From positions 106,271-170,270 of the forward strand of contig NZ_JAUSCJ010000031.1 in assembly GCF_030651185.1 (NCBI RefSeq): a stretch of DNA of 64,000 nucleotides. The letters are read 5' to 3'. Positions 52,313 to 62,454 of the stretch are shown one piece after another. The notes beneath the pieces are model-generated. The model saw only the letters and a program-made list of their open reading frames with translations. It was not told the origin of the DNA and ran no database searches. Made by a program: the position numbers and the translations under genes. The stretch is from Phenylobacterium sp. Lineage in GTDB: Bacteria; Pseudomonadota; Alphaproteobacteria; Caulobacterales; Caulobacteraceae. Position 1 is the first letter of the stretch. Every line of letters begins with the position of its first letter.

Positions 52313-52750
52313 TTATTTTTGCACTTCCACGATAAAATTCTTCCCCTGGGCGTTGAACTCCACCTCGCCTTTACGGATGGCCGCGACATTCGCCTCCTGG
52401 ACCACATCCCCGATGCCGACCACCAGATCATTGACGATGGCCTGCGGTTTGGGGCCGGCCCACAACACGCCGCTGACCTTCAGCTTCGGCGCAACGAACG
52501 GCTTGGGCGGCGGCGTTTGCGTTTTGACGGCCGCGGGAACGGGCAAAGACGGACCGGCTGTACCGGCGGCCTTGGCCGCCTGATCGTTCGTCTTGCCGGC
52601 CGGCATTTGAACGGCGAATGGATTTTTCAACTGGGACAAGAATACGCTGAACGCGGACTCATCCATCTGTGCGGGCGCGCTTTCCTCGACGCACAACGCC
52701 TGCCAGGGACCTATGAACAATCCGAAAATGAACAGAAATGTTATTCTCAT
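52313..52750 (-). CDS. PilP/GspC-like periplasmic protein
   Basis: From the ATG at 52750 (overlapping the PilO stop as ATGA) the 145-residue protein has a signal-like or single hydrophobic segment, then a proline/alanine-rich linker. A small beta domain follows (LKVSGVLWAGPKPQAIVND, then IGDVVQEANVAAIRKGEVEF) like the homology region of GspC and PilP. It links inner-membrane proteins to the secretin. Confidence 0.8.
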   Translation of the reverse strand: MRITFLFIFGLFIGPWQALCVEESAPAQMDESAFSVFLSQLKNPFAVQMPAGKTNDQAAKAAGTAGPSLPVPAAVKTQTPPPKPFVAPKLKVSGVLWAGPKPQAIVNDLVVGIGDVVQEANVAAIRKGEVEFNAQGKNFIVEVQK

Positions 52751-53310
52751 TTTTTCATGCGCACACAAGATACGGAGATCTCCGCCGTCAACGGACCTGT
52801 GGCTTTGGCGCTGTCTTTGGCCCCACCGGTATTGGTCCCACCGGTCAATGACTCGATCTTTAAGAAATACGGCGAACGTTCGATGGTCCGCACAAAAGCC
52901 AAAAGGTCATTAAATTTTAAGGCGCTGACGCTCAAACGCATGCGGGAGCTGTCATACAATTTTGTGCTTTTTGAAGGACCCGGCGCGTAATTGAGGATCG
53001 CAACATTGTTTTGCGCGGCATAGTCGGTGATCTGACCGATCAGTTGCTTGTCCTCCAACGGACCAGGCAAAGCGGCAAAAAAATCTTTTAATGCCTTCAG
53101 CGAGATCTTATGCTGGCCGATGACATCCATTTTTTCCTGCAAGAGCTTCATGCCCTGCTGATGCTCTGCGGCCCGCGCACGGTAACTGTCAAAGATCATC
53201 AAAAGTCCAATGATGCCCAGCACCACAAAAACGGCAGACAGGGTCCTGTCCTTGTGCGCCAACAATAACGGCAGGATCTTATTGACATCCAGCCCCTTCA
53301 TATCTTTCAT
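52747..53310 (-). CDS. PilO-like pilus assembly protein
   Basis: The 187-residue protein has one N-terminal membrane segment (LSAVFVVLGIIGLLMIF), a coiled-coil region, and a ferredoxin-like periplasmic domain (LIGQITDYAAQNNVAIL, then LKFNDLLAFVRTIERS). This is the layout of PilO/GspM. It lies between the PilM-PilN gene and the PilP-like gene with tight spacing. Confidence 0.85.
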   Translation of the reverse strand: MKDMKGLDVNKILPLLLAHKDRTLSAVFVVLGIIGLLMIFDSYRARAAEHQQGMKLLQEKMDVIGQHKISLKALKDFFAALPGPLEDKQLIGQITDYAAQNNVAILNYAPGPSKSTKLYDSSRMRLSVSALKFNDLLAFVRTIERSPYFLKIESLTGGTNTGGAKDSAKATGPLTAEISVSCVRMKK

Positions 53311-53318
53311 AAGGCCTT

Positions 53319-54839
53319 CTACGAACAGGTGATCAAGAAATACGTCACCGCAACGCCGTTGATGTCCTGCCTTTGCATGGACGTCAACTGCACTGCGGAC
53401 AAATACCGCGACAGTTCTTTGCTGGACCTTAAAACCTCCACCAGCCCGTTCACGGAACGCAATTGCTTGTTGGAGTCCTCAGCGTAGACGTAACCGGAGA
53501 TATCCACCGTCACTTTATCGTCGTTGCCGTAACGCACGTTCAGATCTTTGAGCCATACGCCTTCGGGGAGCGATTGGACCGTATGGGCCAATAAAAACGC
53601 CACGTCGGTCTTGATCCGTATTTTTTTGTACTCTTTGAGCTTGCCGCGATTATCGGCGGTCTTCTGCTTGATGTCCTCAACACGGACCGACAAAAATTCG
53701 CCCTGGGCTGAAGAAAGGCCGGTCACCTGCGATTCCAGCCCTTTGAGTTTCCATTGGGCCGCGGCAAAAGCCGCGACAAGGACCGCAACGCAAAGGGCTG
53801 CCGTCTGCAGAACCGGGATGAACTCCCGGACGTCAAACGGAAGGCCGAATACCGTTGCTTTGGAAGATGCCGCACTTTTCTTTTGGATAAAATTAAAGAC
53901 CGACATCTCGGGTAAAACGTTGGACACGCACGCACCCAACGCGTACAGACCCTGCGCCTGGCAGGCCTCAAAATGGGCAATGTTCAAAGACTCAAGGAGA
54001 TGTTTAACAGGAAGGTTGAGGTCATTGCCGACGAGCTTTGCCAATTCTGCGGCCTGCGCACAGGACCCAAGGACGATGATCTCATCGATCTTATCATCGG
54101 AGATCTGGCGATCATAATAATCCATCGAATTGTGCGCTTCGTTCAAAAGCCGGCTTTTGACCACCTCCGCGTCCGGTTCGCCCTGGCCGCCCGCCGCGAA
54201 CAGGGAAAATTCACGCATAAACTGGATGATGCCCCTGTCAAAAAACATCATCCGTCCGACCCGGCCGTCCACATGCAGGATGCAGGTCCTCCGGTCGGTG
54301 CGCATATGATTGCGGGAAACCAAGACCTTGGCCAACCCCATGGCTGCGGGCTCCGCCCCGACGACGACAAGGTTGGCCTGCGCGCAAATGCGCTCATACC
54401 TGTCCAGGATGTCTTTGCGGACCGCGCAAAAAATGACGCGCAGCTTTTTGATCTTGTCTTCAACGAAAGGGACTGGATGATAAACGAACGCGAGTTCCGA
54501 CATGCCGAAAGGGACATACTTTTTGACCTCGAATTCAACAAGGCCTCCCAATTCTTCCGGCTTGACCGCGGGGACCGCGAAGGACCTCAGGATAACGTCC
54601 TTGGACGGTAAAGACAAATAGACCCTGGAGGGATCGATCTTGTGATCACGCAGGGTCTTTTGCAAGAGGGCAACGATCTGCAGATCTGCGGTCAGATCCG
54701 AGGTGAACGGCGAGTCGGGCTGTTTGACGGCATCGCCCAGAGGCACCAAAACAGCCCCGACGGGAAGGTTCCCCTCCGCCTCAACGAGGGTGAAGCTGTT
54801 TTCACTCCAAAAAATCCCTAATTTCCGTGGACCAGCCAT
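53319..54839 (-). CDS. PilM-PilN fusion (GspL-like)
   Basis: From the ATG at 54839 the 506-residue protein has an actin-like PilM domain (GPRKLGIFWSENSFTLVEAEG, then VEFEVKKYVPFGMSELAF). A membrane segment (LQTAALCVAVLVAAFAAAQW) follows at about residue 350, then a PilN-like periplasmic domain ending VTYFLITCS. In T2SS the GspL protein has the same domain order. It connects the cytoplasmic ATPase with the periplasmic ring. Confidence 0.85.
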   Translation of the reverse strand: MAGPRKLGIFWSENSFTLVEAEGNLPVGAVLVPLGDAVKQPDSPFTSDLTADLQIVALLQKTLRDHKIDPSRVYLSLPSKDVILRSFAVPAVKPEELGGLVEFEVKKYVPFGMSELAFVYHPVPFVEDKIKKLRVIFCAVRKDILDRYERICAQANLVVVGAEPAAMGLAKVLVSRNHMRTDRRTCILHVDGRVGRMMFFDRGIIQFMREFSLFAAGGQGEPDAEVVKSRLLNEAHNSMDYYDRQISDDKIDEIIVLGSCAQAAELAKLVGNDLNLPVKHLLESLNIAHFEACQAQGLYALGACVSNVLPEMSVFNFIQKKSAASSKATVFGLPFDVREFIPVLQTAALCVAVLVAAFAAAQWKLKGLESQVTGLSSAQGEFLSVRVEDIKQKTADNRGKLKEYKKIRIKTDVAFLLAHTVQSLPEGVWLKDLNVRYGNDDKVTVDISGYVYAEDSNKQLRSVNGLVEVLRSSKELSRYLSAVQLTSMQRQDINGVAVTYFLITCS

Positions 54840-54946
54840 AAAATCCCTTACAAAAAGATTTATTATATATTTAAAACTATTAGACAATAAGGCCGCGGCT
54901 TTGTCAACGGCTTTAGCAGAAATTTTCACCCCGTCGGCGGGAACGA

Positions 54947-55255
54947 TCAGTAGGAGATCTGGACGTTGGTGAGACTGCCCTGGGTGGCGACCGTGGAATT
55001 ATAGGTCCTGTTATTGGCACTAAAGGTGGTTGTGCCATTGGCAAAGGCGCCCGCGGAATAGGTATTCCAAAAAATACCTTTGGCCAGCTGATCGGCCTGG
55101 ATCTGCTCCACCTGGGCCTGGGAAGAATTGCTTTGGGTCATGTGCTGGGAAAGAATGCTGACGCTTAAGATCATCATCACGATCACGATCATCAGGACAG
55201 TGACCAGGACCATCCCCGATTCATGATCTCTGCTGTTATTCAATTGACCGAACAT
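54947..55255 (-). CDS. Short PilX/GspK-like protein
   Basis: The 102-residue protein starts with ESG followed by MVLVTVLMIVIVMMILSVSILSQ, the PilX/GspK-type N-terminal helix. The body of about 70 residues is much shorter than a full GspK. It may be a minor pilin initiator or the remains of one. It sits between the zinc-ribbon and PilM-N genes. Confidence 0.7.
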   Translation of the reverse strand: MFGQLNNSRDHESGMVLVTVLMIVIVMMILSVSILSQHMTQSNSSQAQVEQIQADQLAKGIFWNTYSAGAFANGTTTFSANNRTYNSTVATQGSLTNVQISY

Positions 55256-55263
55256 ATCTCACC

Positions 55264-55488
55264 TTAAGGGTCATGGTAACTCAAACAGCGCGGGCACAGG
55301 CACGGATTGCGCATCAAATAATCAAGATACACATGCCCGCAATAACGGCATTGACGGAAATACCCGGCCTCCTGGGCCCTGCGGTCCTGCTCCCCTCTAA
55401 AAGTATAGAACATCCAGACCCCCAGCACAATGGCCAAGGACAAAATCAACGCCACGGCAAAGATCGCGCTAAAATCCCAAATGAACAT
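55264..55488 (-). CDS. Small membrane protein with a zinc ribbon
   Basis: A 74-residue protein with one N-terminal membrane segment (FAVALILSLAIVLGVWMFYTF) and a C-terminal CRYCGHVYLDY with CLCPRC, a treble-cysteine ribbon likely to bind zinc. Its start overlaps the stop of the gene upstream by one base. Function unknown; its place in the operon suggests a role in assembly of the machine. Confidence 0.7.
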   Translation of the reverse strand: MFIWDFSAIFAVALILSLAIVLGVWMFYTFRGEQDRRAQEAGYFRQCRYCGHVYLDYLMRNPCLCPRCLSYHDP

Positions 55489-55760
55489 TATCGGGCCTTG
55501 TGGGGTTGATCAATATCACGCATGCCAAGCCAGCCGACGAAATAGGCCCCCGGGTACGGGTCAGCCACGGCCCTTTCCACCGCCTTGTCTGTTGCCGCCG
55601 TGGCATACACTTCTTCGCGCGGCAATGAAGACCCCGTGTAATAAAACCCGACGGACTCCCGCGGGTTGGGCACGGAAAAACCGACCCAGACGAACGTCAG
55701 GACAAGAACGTGCGCCGCAATGGAGATCGCTCCCGCCCCTAAGTCCATGCCGCGGATCAT
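55488..55760 (-). CDS. Short TonB-like membrane-anchored protein
   Basis: The 90-residue protein has an N-terminal membrane segment (AISIAAHVLVLTFVWVGF) like the anchor of TonB-type energy transducers, followed by a short periplasmic part without a TonB C-terminal domain. It follows exbD by one base, the usual position of tonB after exbBD. Assignment rests on position and topology only. Confidence 0.5.
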   Translation of the reverse strand: MIRGMDLGAGAISIAAHVLVLTFVWVGFSVPNPRESVGFYYTGSSLPREEVYATAATDKAVERAVADPYPGAYFVGWLGMRDIDQPHKAR

Positions 55761-55761
55761 A

Positions 55762-56166
55762 TCATTTCTCCCGGGCCGCGATGATATGGACCCGGCCGGC
55801 GTTCAATCCCCGGCATAGGTCCAAAATATCAGCCACCCGCCCCAAAGAAGCCCTGCGATCGACGCGGACAAAAATGACGCTGGGGACATATCTTTGTCCG
55901 GCAAGGACCTTTTTAAGGTCATTGAGCGTGACAACCTTACCGTCCAGGTACAAAACATTCTCGGCGGTGATATCAACCGTGGTGCGGTTTTCTTCCGCAG
56001 TGCCGGACAAAAGACGCGGCATGCGGACCTCAATGCCCGAGGGGTTGGCAAAAAAAGAATAAAAGCCGGCCATCACAACGGCCAAAAGGCAGAAATTGAC
56101 CAGCGCAAGGACGACGACCGGATGCAAGGAAGGCACGCGCACATACCAGCGGTCAAACGTTCTCAT
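55762..56166 (-). CDS. exbD: ExbD/TolR-family protein
   Basis: From the ATG at 56166, which overlaps exbB by 14 bases, the 134-residue protein has one membrane segment (VVVLALVNFCLLAVVMAGFY) and a periplasmic ExbD domain (IEVRMPRLLSG, then VDITAENVLYLDGKVVTLND). The usual membrane aspartate of ExbD seems replaced in this segment by asparagine (VNFCLL), which would affect proton use. Confidence 0.82.
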   Translation of the reverse strand: MRTFDRWYVRVPSLHPVVVLALVNFCLLAVVMAGFYSFFANPSGIEVRMPRLLSGTAEENRTTVDITAENVLYLDGKVVTLNDLKKVLAGQRYVPSVIFVRVDRRASLGRVADILDLCRGLNAGRVHIIAAREK

Positions 56167-56833
56167 CGTCGGCGGCACCCCTCTGGGACTGCAGTTCGGA
56201 CAATTGCTGCAGGACATTGGCGGTTTGAGCGATGGCCGTTTCCACCTGTCCGGCGATCGCGTTGGTGCGAAACGCGCAAAAACTGTAAAAAGCGAACGAC
56301 ACCACTGCCACAAAGAGCCCGGCAACGGTCGTCAACAATGCCTGCCAGACCGCCCCGGCCATGTCTCCGGCGGCCAATGGGCTTAAAGCGTTTGAACGCG
56401 CCTGCGCGGCCTGAAAAAGAACGACAAGGGCATTCACGGTGCCTAAGATCCCGACGAGCACGGCCGCGTTGGTCGTAAAGGACAAAATACCCAGGCGGCT
56501 GTAAAGGTCATGGGCCCGGCGGGCGAACGTTTCTTCCATCACCCCGGTGATCATGTCGCGGGAAACGCCGAATTTCAATATCCCCGCCTTGAGGACCTCC
56601 CCCATCAGGTCCGGGACGGACTCGCAGGACGCCATGGCTTCTTTGAGCGTCCCGCCGCGCAGGACATCCAGGACCTGTTTTTGCCTGGCATCCAGGCCTT
56701 TGGCCAGACGGGCCAACTGGATCCATTGACGCAGCCCCGTTGCCAAAACCACGATGGACAACAAAAGCAGCGGCCAGATCATTGGTCCCGCCTTGAACAA
56801 CAATTGCCAGCCGTTAGCGACGATGACGGTCAT
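56153..56833 (-). CDS. exbB: ExbB/TolQ/MotA-family proton channel protein
   Basis: The 226-residue protein has three membrane segments; the last two carry the ExbB signature (YSRLGILSFTTNAAVLVGILGTVNALV, then WQALLTTVAGLFVAVVSFAFY). With ExbD it would form a proton-driven energizer in the inner membrane. It overlaps the TPR gene by 4 bases (ATGA), so it is part of the same operon. Confidence 0.9.
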   Translation of the reverse strand: MTVIVANGWQLLFKAGPMIWPLLLLSIVVLATGLRQWIQLARLAKGLDARQKQVLDVLRGGTLKEAMASCESVPDLMGEVLKAGILKFGVSRDMITGVMEETFARRAHDLYSRLGILSFTTNAAVLVGILGTVNALVVLFQAAQARSNALSPLAAGDMAGAVWQALLTTVAGLFVAVVSFAFYSFCAFRTNAIAGQVETAIAQTANVLQQLSELQSQRGAADDENV

Positions 56834-59292
56834 CTTTTCTCCTTCCGGGCGATCCAGTCCAGGCGCTCCTGCGCGTAGGCGGACTCATCGGTTTTTAACT
56901 GGATGATCTTTTGATAGGTGACTTTCGCGCCGGCCCAGTCCTGACGGTCCTCGAACACCTTGGCCACGCGCAAATACGCCTTGACCACCCATTCGCTTTC
57001 CCGGGGACTGTCCAGGGGGATCTTCAAATAATGATCAACGGCTTTGTCATCCTCACCCATCAGTTCACAGGTATCTGCCATGTTAAACAAAAACTCGGCG
57101 TTTGTCACCCGGCTTTTTCCCTGGGGCCTTTTCAGCGCCTGCTCGTAGATGCGCAGTTCCTCCGGGTAGTTTTGCGCGGCGCGATAGATCTGTCCCATTT
57201 TCAAATACGCGTCGCGCACGTAATCAGGCATGGTCGCGGCGATGCTCGCATAAGCGGCCAGGCCTTTGGGGGCGTCAAATTCCCGCGCGAATATGCCTGC
57301 GATCGCCAGCTTGATCTTCGAGGACAGAACAGGATCCTGGGAAACGACGGCTTTGTATTGGGCCAAGGCCAGATCATACGCGCCCTGCACTTCATAGGCC
57401 TGGCCCAGCTCATAATGCACCTGATCGATCGCCGGATTATCCGGGAAACGGTCCATGATGGGTTTATAATATTCCACGGCCCCGGCATAATCCCCGTTCT
57501 TGAGATAATACTGGGCCAGCCATAAAAGGGCTTCAAATTCCACGTCGGACTTGGGATATTTATAGATGATGATCTTGAAACGCTTGACCGCTTCCTTGAT
57601 CTGCCCCAGTTCATACTGGCATTTGGCGATGCCGATATCGGAATTCTTCGCCACAATTTCTTCGTCGGGATAAAGCCGCAGGATCTTTTGAAAGACGCGC
57701 AAGGCGTCCTCCGGCTGCTTGAGATTCAAATACGAAAGCGCCAGGATATAATTGGCCTCGGGCGCGAAATCGCTGGGCTGGGACAAATTCTTTAAAAAAC
57801 TTTCCATCCCGTCGATGGCGGCTTTCCAGCGCCCGCCTTTAAAATCAGCCACCCCCTGGTAATAATGCAGTTCCCCTAAGAATTTGCTGTTGGGAAAATT
57901 GTTCCGCAGTGTGTTGAAAGAAAGCACGGCGCTCTCGACACGATCGGATTTTAAGAACGCAATGCCCTGACGGTAAAGCGCGTAATCGGAAAAATCCTGG
58001 TCAGGATAATCCCGCAGGACTTCATCATACGCGTGCACGGCCTCTTCCATTTTTCCGGCATCCTGGGCGGCATCGGCCAATTGCACCATGGCATTGGCCT
58101 TTGTCTGGGCCTTGGCCGCGCTGGCGGCCAATGCCCGGAATATTTTGACCGCTGTATCCAGATCGCCAGTTTTGACATACGCCCACGCCAGGCCCAGCTG
58201 GGCTTTTTCCGAAAGCTGGGTATCGTCGGGACGACGGGCATGGTCAACGACATATTTGAAATCCTCCAGCGCCTTAGGGAATGCCCTGAGCATGAAATAC
58301 GCATTGGCGCGGCCCAGATACGCGTCCAGCCGCTGAGTTGAAGACGTAAAATCCTTGATCAGCCCCGAATAGACCTCCACCGCCTTGTCCCAATCCCCCC
58401 GCTCATACGACAAATGCCCCGAGGCGACGAGCAGGTCTTCCTCGGAAAGCCCTTTGGTTTTGGCGAGATCGCGGCCCTCTTTCAATGATCTTTCCGCCGT
58501 TTCATAACGGCCCCTTTTAATATCGCACCACACCTTCCCGGTCAAACCCCTTAAAGCAAGGACCGGGTCCTGGGACTTTGCCGCTTGCTCATAATAGGGT
58601 GCGGCCTGGTCGTATTTTTCAGAATAATAATAAGCATCAGCGATGTTCAGCGCCACTTCCAGCGCCCGCGGTGATTGGGGATAGACCCCCGCGTGCTGCT
58701 GGAACACCTGCAAGGCCTTGGCATAATCCCCCTCATTAAAAAAACTCTCCGCGACTTTGAGCAAAGAATCCTCTGCCAATTGATGTTTGGGGAAACGCTG
58801 GATCAGCTGGCCGAAGGTTTCCCGGGCTTTCGCGTGGTCTTTCTGGTCAAAATACGACCAGCCAAGCGAATACAGGGCCTGCGGGATATAGGCGGAGTCC
58901 GGATCATGGCTGATCAGGTCCTGATAACGCTCCCGCGCCAACGGAAAATCTTCCAGCTTCAAATGCGTTTCAGCGATCCAAAAAAGCAAAGCATCTTTGC
59001 CTTCGGCCATGGGGTTAAGAGATTTGAACATTTCCAGGGCTTTGGCGAACTGGTTCTTGAAATAATAACTTTGCCCCAGCAAAAATTTGCTCTGATCGAT
59101 CTTGCTCCCCTGGGGGAACTTGTCCGTGTATTGTTCCAGATAACGGATGGCGACATCGTGAAAACCGTCATCATAAGCGCGCTGGGCTGTGGCGAAGAGT
59201 TCCTGGTCCTCTGTCTGGGCAAAGACCGCCTGAACACCGCATACGGACGCAAAAACAAAATAAACTGATAATACGAAGACGGATGGTTTCAT
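56830..59292 (-). CDS. Secreted TPR-repeat protein
   Basis: The 820-residue protein has a signal peptide ([21 protein letters not shown]) and then TPR-like repeats from end to end (for example [19 protein letters not shown], and repeated A-x-x-x-Y-x-x-x-hydrophobic patterns). It resembles YbgF/CpoB or BamD-like periplasmic scaffolds but is much longer. It starts inside the uvrA stop (ATGA) and ends inside exbB, and in Gram-negative bacteria such proteins accompany Tol/Exb systems. Confidence 0.85.
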   Translation of the reverse strand: MKPSVFVLSVYFVFASVCGVQAVFAQTEDQELFATAQRAYDDGFHDVAIRYLEQYTDKFPQGSKIDQSKFLLGQSYYFKNQFAKALEMFKSLNPMAEGKDALLFWIAETHLKLEDFPLARERYQDLISHDPDSAYIPQALYSLGWSYFDQKDHAKARETFGQLIQRFPKHQLAEDSLLKVAESFFNEGDYAKALQVFQQHAGVYPQSPRALEVALNIADAYYYSEKYDQAAPYYEQAAKSQDPVLALRGLTGKVWCDIKRGRYETAERSLKEGRDLAKTKGLSEEDLLVASGHLSYERGDWDKAVEVYSGLIKDFTSSTQRLDAYLGRANAYFMLRAFPKALEDFKYVVDHARRPDDTQLSEKAQLGLAWAYVKTGDLDTAVKIFRALAASAAKAQTKANAMVQLADAAQDAGKMEEAVHAYDEVLRDYPDQDFSDYALYRQGIAFLKSDRVESAVLSFNTLRNNFPNSKFLGELHYYQGVADFKGGRWKAAIDGMESFLKNLSQPSDFAPEANYILALSYLNLKQPEDALRVFQKILRLYPDEEIVAKNSDIGIAKCQYELGQIKEAVKRFKIIIYKYPKSDVEFEALLWLAQYYLKNGDYAGAVEYYKPIMDRFPDNPAIDQVHYELGQAYEVQGAYDLALAQYKAVVSQDPVLSSKIKLAIAGIFAREFDAPKGLAAYASIAATMPDYVRDAYLKMGQIYRAAQNYPEELRIYEQALKRPQGKSRVTNAEFLFNMADTCELMGEDDKAVDHYLKIPLDSPRESEWVVKAYLRVAKVFEDRQDWAGAKVTYQKIIQLKTDESAYAQERLDWIARKEKR

Positions 59293-62081
59293 TTTAGAAA
59301 TTTCTTTAAGTACTTTCCGGTGTAAGACGACGCGTGGGCAACGATATCTTCCGGCGTTCCGGCAAAAACAACTTCACCGCCCTTGTCCCCGCCGTCGGGA
59401 CCAAGATCAATAATATAGTCCGCGTTCTTGACCACGTCCAGGTTGTGTTCAATGACCAAAACCGTATTGCCCCGGTCCACCAGCCGCTGCAGGACGTTGA
59501 GGAGTTTGTCCACGTCCGCGAAATGCAATCCCGTCGTAGGTTCGTCCAAGATGTAAAATGTTTTTCCGGTGGCCGGCTTGCACAATTCGCCGGCCAGCTT
59601 GACCCGCTGGGCTTCCCCGCCGGACAATGTCGTCGCGGCCTGACCCAGACGGATATACCCTAAGCCCACGTCATTGAGGGTCTCCAGGACACGCGTGATG
59701 CGCGGGATGCTGGCAAAAAGACCCAGCGCCTCGGTCACGGGCATGCTTAAAACCTCGGCGATGTTCTTGCCCTTGAAGGCCACCTCCAGGGTCTGGTCGG
59801 TGAAACGCTTGCCGTGGCACACCTCGCACTCGACGTAGACATCGGGTAGAAAATGCATTTCGATCTTCTTGATGCCGTCCCCGCTGCAGGCCTCGCAACG
59901 GCCCCCCTTGACGTTGAAACTGAAACGCCCGGGTTTGTATCCGCGCATTTTGGATCCCGGCAACTGGCTGAAAATAGCGCGGATATCGCCGAAAACACCG
60001 GTGTACGTGGCCGCATTCGAACGCGGGGTGCGGCCGATGGGCGACTGGTCCACGACGATGACCTTGTCCAAATGCTGGACGCCCTCCATCTTCCTGTGAC
60101 GGCCGGGCTTGTCCTTGGCCCCGTTGATCTTGTGCGCCAGGGCTTTGTGCAGAACATTCTCGACCAGCGTTGATTTCCCGGAACCGGACACCCCGGTCAC
60201 GCACACGAAGGTCCCCAGGGGGATGCTCACGTCAATGTTCTTGAGATTATGTTCCCTGGCCCCCAAGATCCTCAAATGTTTCGCGCCGGTGATGTCCCTC
60301 CGATGTTGGGGGGCCCGGACCTTGAATTCTCCCGACAGATACTGGCCGGTCAATGACTCACGGCAGCGGATGATCCCCTGGACGTCGCCGGCATAAATGA
60401 TCCTGCCTCCCTGTTCGCCCGCGCCGGGCCCCAGGTCCACCACATAGTCCGCCCGGCGTATGGTGTCCTCATCATGCTCAACGACGATCAGGGTGTTGCC
60501 CAGATCGCGCAAGGCATGCAGAGTGGATAAAAGCCGGTCATTGTCTTTCTGGTGCAGGCCGATGCTCGGCTCATCAAGAACATAAATGACACCGACCAGG
60601 CCCGAACCGACCTGGGTGGCCAGATGGATGCGCTGGGCTTCCCCGCCGGACAGCGTGGCGCTGCGCCTTTCCAGCGTCAAATATTCCAACCCGACATTGA
60701 TGCAAAAATCCAGACGCCGGCGGATCTCTTTAAGGACCTCGGCGCTGATGACCGTTTTGTCCCTGGGCAGGGACAGCTGATGAAAGAACGCCTTGGCTTC
60801 CTTGATGGAAAGCGCCGTCACATCGGCGATGCTCTTGTCGGCGATCTTGACGGCCAGCGAAGCGGGTTTAAGCCGCTTGGCCTGACAGGCCGGGCATGGC
60901 AGAACGGACATAAATCCGGAGATCTCGTCTTTGAGCCAGTCACTGTCTGTTTGCTTAAAGAGCCGCTCCAGATATTTGACAACACCTTCAAAACGCCGTC
61001 CCCACACCGTATCATCCGAGCCGTAAAAAACAAGATGTTTGAATTTCTTGTCCAGACCCCCAAACGGCAAACGGGGATCCACATCGTGAATGTTGGCGAT
61101 CTCCCGCAGGACAGCCCGATAATACATCATATACCCGCGCCGGCCTTTTTTCCAGGGAGCGATGGCCGCGGTCCACGGCTTGTCCGGGTCAGGGACAAGG
61201 GCTTCAGGGTCGATCTCCATTTTGGTGCCCAGACCGTTGCATACCTCACAGGCGCCATAAGGGGAATTGAAAGAAAAAATGCGGGGCTCGATCTCGCTTA
61301 AGGATGTGCCGCATTCCGTGCAGGCGTAGCGCTCGCTGAAAACAGCGTCGGGACGCCCGCCGTTAAAATCAATAATGACCATGCCCTGCCCTGTTTTAAG
61401 GGCGGTCTCCACGGAATCAAAAAGCCGTTTGCGGACATCCAAACGCACGGTCAGGCGGTCCACCACCGCTTCAATGTGATGGATCTTGTATTTGTCCAGC
61501 GCGATCTTTTCCTGGGTATCATAAATTTTCCCATCCGCGCGCAAGCGGGCAAAACCGGACCGGGCCACCTCGGCGCCGATGGTGCGGTATTCCCCTTTGC
61601 GGCCGCGGACCAGAGGAGCGAGAATATTGATCTTCGTGCCCTGGGGGTAAAGCAAAATGGCATCCACGATCTGCTGGCTGCTCTGGCTTTCAATGATCTT
61701 TCCGCACGAAGGGCAATGCGGCGTGCCCACGCGGGCGAACAACAAACGCAGGTAATCATAAATTTCGGTCTGGGTGGCGACGGTGGAACGCGGATTGCGG
61801 CTGACGGTCTTTTGCTCAATAGCAATGGTCGGGGAGAGCCCCTCGATGTGGTCCACCAGCGGCTTTTGCATCTGGTCCAGGAACTGGCGGGCGTAAGCGG
61901 ACAAGCTCTCCACATAACGGCGCTGTCCCTCGGCATAAATGGTGTCAAAGGCCAGTGACGATTTGCCGGAACCGCTCAAACCCGTAATGACAATGAACCG
62001 GTTGCGCGGCAGGGTCAGGTCAAAACCTTTAAGGTTATGCTCTTTGGCCCCGCGGATGATGATGGAATCGGATCGCGTCAT
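59289..62081 (-). CDS. uvrA: Excinuclease ABC subunit A
   Basis: The 930-residue protein has both ATPase modules of UvrA: Walker [11 protein letters not shown] and [10 protein letters not shown], two signature LSGGEAQR motifs, and the zinc modules CPSCGK, CTECGT ... CEVC and CEACSGDG ... CEVCHG. It recognises damaged DNA in nucleotide excision repair with UvrB. It is the first large gene before the TPR/exb/secretion block, whose start overlaps its stop. Confidence 0.97.
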   Translation of the reverse strand: MTRSDSIIIRGAKEHNLKGFDLTLPRNRFIVITGLSGSGKSSLAFDTIYAEGQRRYVESLSAYARQFLDQMQKPLVDHIEGLSPTIAIEQKTVSRNPRSTVATQTEIYDYLRLLFARVGTPHCPSCGKIIESQSSQQIVDAILLYPQGTKINILAPLVRGRKGEYRTIGAEVARSGFARLRADGKIYDTQEKIALDKYKIHHIEAVVDRLTVRLDVRKRLFDSVETALKTGQGMVIIDFNGGRPDAVFSERYACTECGTSLSEIEPRIFSFNSPYGACEVCNGLGTKMEIDPEALVPDPDKPWTAAIAPWKKGRRGYMMYYRAVLREIANIHDVDPRLPFGGLDKKFKHLVFYGSDDTVWGRRFEGVVKYLERLFKQTDSDWLKDEISGFMSVLPCPACQAKRLKPASLAVKIADKSIADVTALSIKEAKAFFHQLSLPRDKTVISAEVLKEIRRRLDFCINVGLEYLTLERRSATLSGGEAQRIHLATQVGSGLVGVIYVLDEPSIGLHQKDNDRLLSTLHALRDLGNTLIVVEHDEDTIRRADYVVDLGPGAGEQGGRIIYAGDVQGIIRCRESLTGQYLSGEFKVRAPQHRRDITGAKHLRILGAREHNLKNIDVSIPLGTFVCVTGVSGSGKSTLVENVLHKALAHKINGAKDKPGRHRKMEGVQHLDKVIVVDQSPIGRTPRSNAATYTGVFGDIRAIFSQLPGSKMRGYKPGRFSFNVKGGRCEACSGDGIKKIEMHFLPDVYVECEVCHGKRFTDQTLEVAFKGKNIAEVLSMPVTEALGLFASIPRITRVLETLNDVGLGYIRLGQAATTLSGGEAQRVKLAGELCKPATGKTFYILDEPTTGLHFADVDKLLNVLQRLVDRGNTVLVIEHNLDVVKNADYIIDLGPDGGDKGGEVVFAGTPEDIVAHASSYTGKYLKKFLK

Positions 62082-62092
62082 AAGGATAAAAG

Positions 62093-62133
62093 TGATAAGA
62101 GGTAAGAGATCCGAGACCCCTTACCTCTTATCA
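62093..62133 (-). terminator. Terminator-like hairpin between the small basic gene and uvrA
   Basis: A perfect 14-base stem (TGATAAGAGGTAAG with its complement) and a 13-base loop lie just after the stop of the small basic gene. On the minus strand ACTTTT follows. It could end that transcript before uvrA. Confidence 0.65.
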
Positions 62134-62156
62134 TTTGATACGGTGTTTCAAGCGAC

Positions 62157-62438
62157 TTATTTGCGCTTCTTGGTCTTTCTGGCCGAGGATCTTCTCTTGG
62201 CTTTCTTCTTGGTACCGCCACGGACCATCTTCGCAGCGGAGATGTCCCCGTGCTTGTCGATGAAATACAGATAACCCGCTTGTTTCTTCACGCCGACTTT
62301 AGCGACTTTCTTTGCAGAACCGCCTTTGGCGCTGCCGCGAGCCATCTTCGCGCACGAGATGTCCCCGTGCTTGTCCACGAAGTACAAATACCCCTTCTGT
62401 TTCTTGATGCCGACTTTAGCGACTTTCTTGGTTGCCAT
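62157..62438 (-). CDS. Small basic protein made of two copies of a KKQ-GYLYF motif
   Basis: The 93-residue protein holds two near-identical segments: KVAKVGIKKQKGYLYFVDKH and KVAKVGVKKQAGYLYFIDKH, each followed by GDIS-AKM-RG. The end is a lysine/arginine tail (KKKAKRRSSARKTKKRK). The composition suggests binding to nucleic acid or another polyanion, and the repeat could form a beta-rich dimer-like fold. It has a GGGAGGTGA ribosome-binding site. I recall similar short proteins only in Omnitrophota-like genomes and know no function. Confidence 0.7.
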   Translation of the reverse strand: MATKKVAKVGIKKQKGYLYFVDKHGDISCAKMARGSAKGGSAKKVAKVGVKKQAGYLYFIDKHGDISAAKMVRGGTKKKAKRRSSARKTKKRK

Positions 62439-62454
62439 GTGTTCACCTCCCTTC

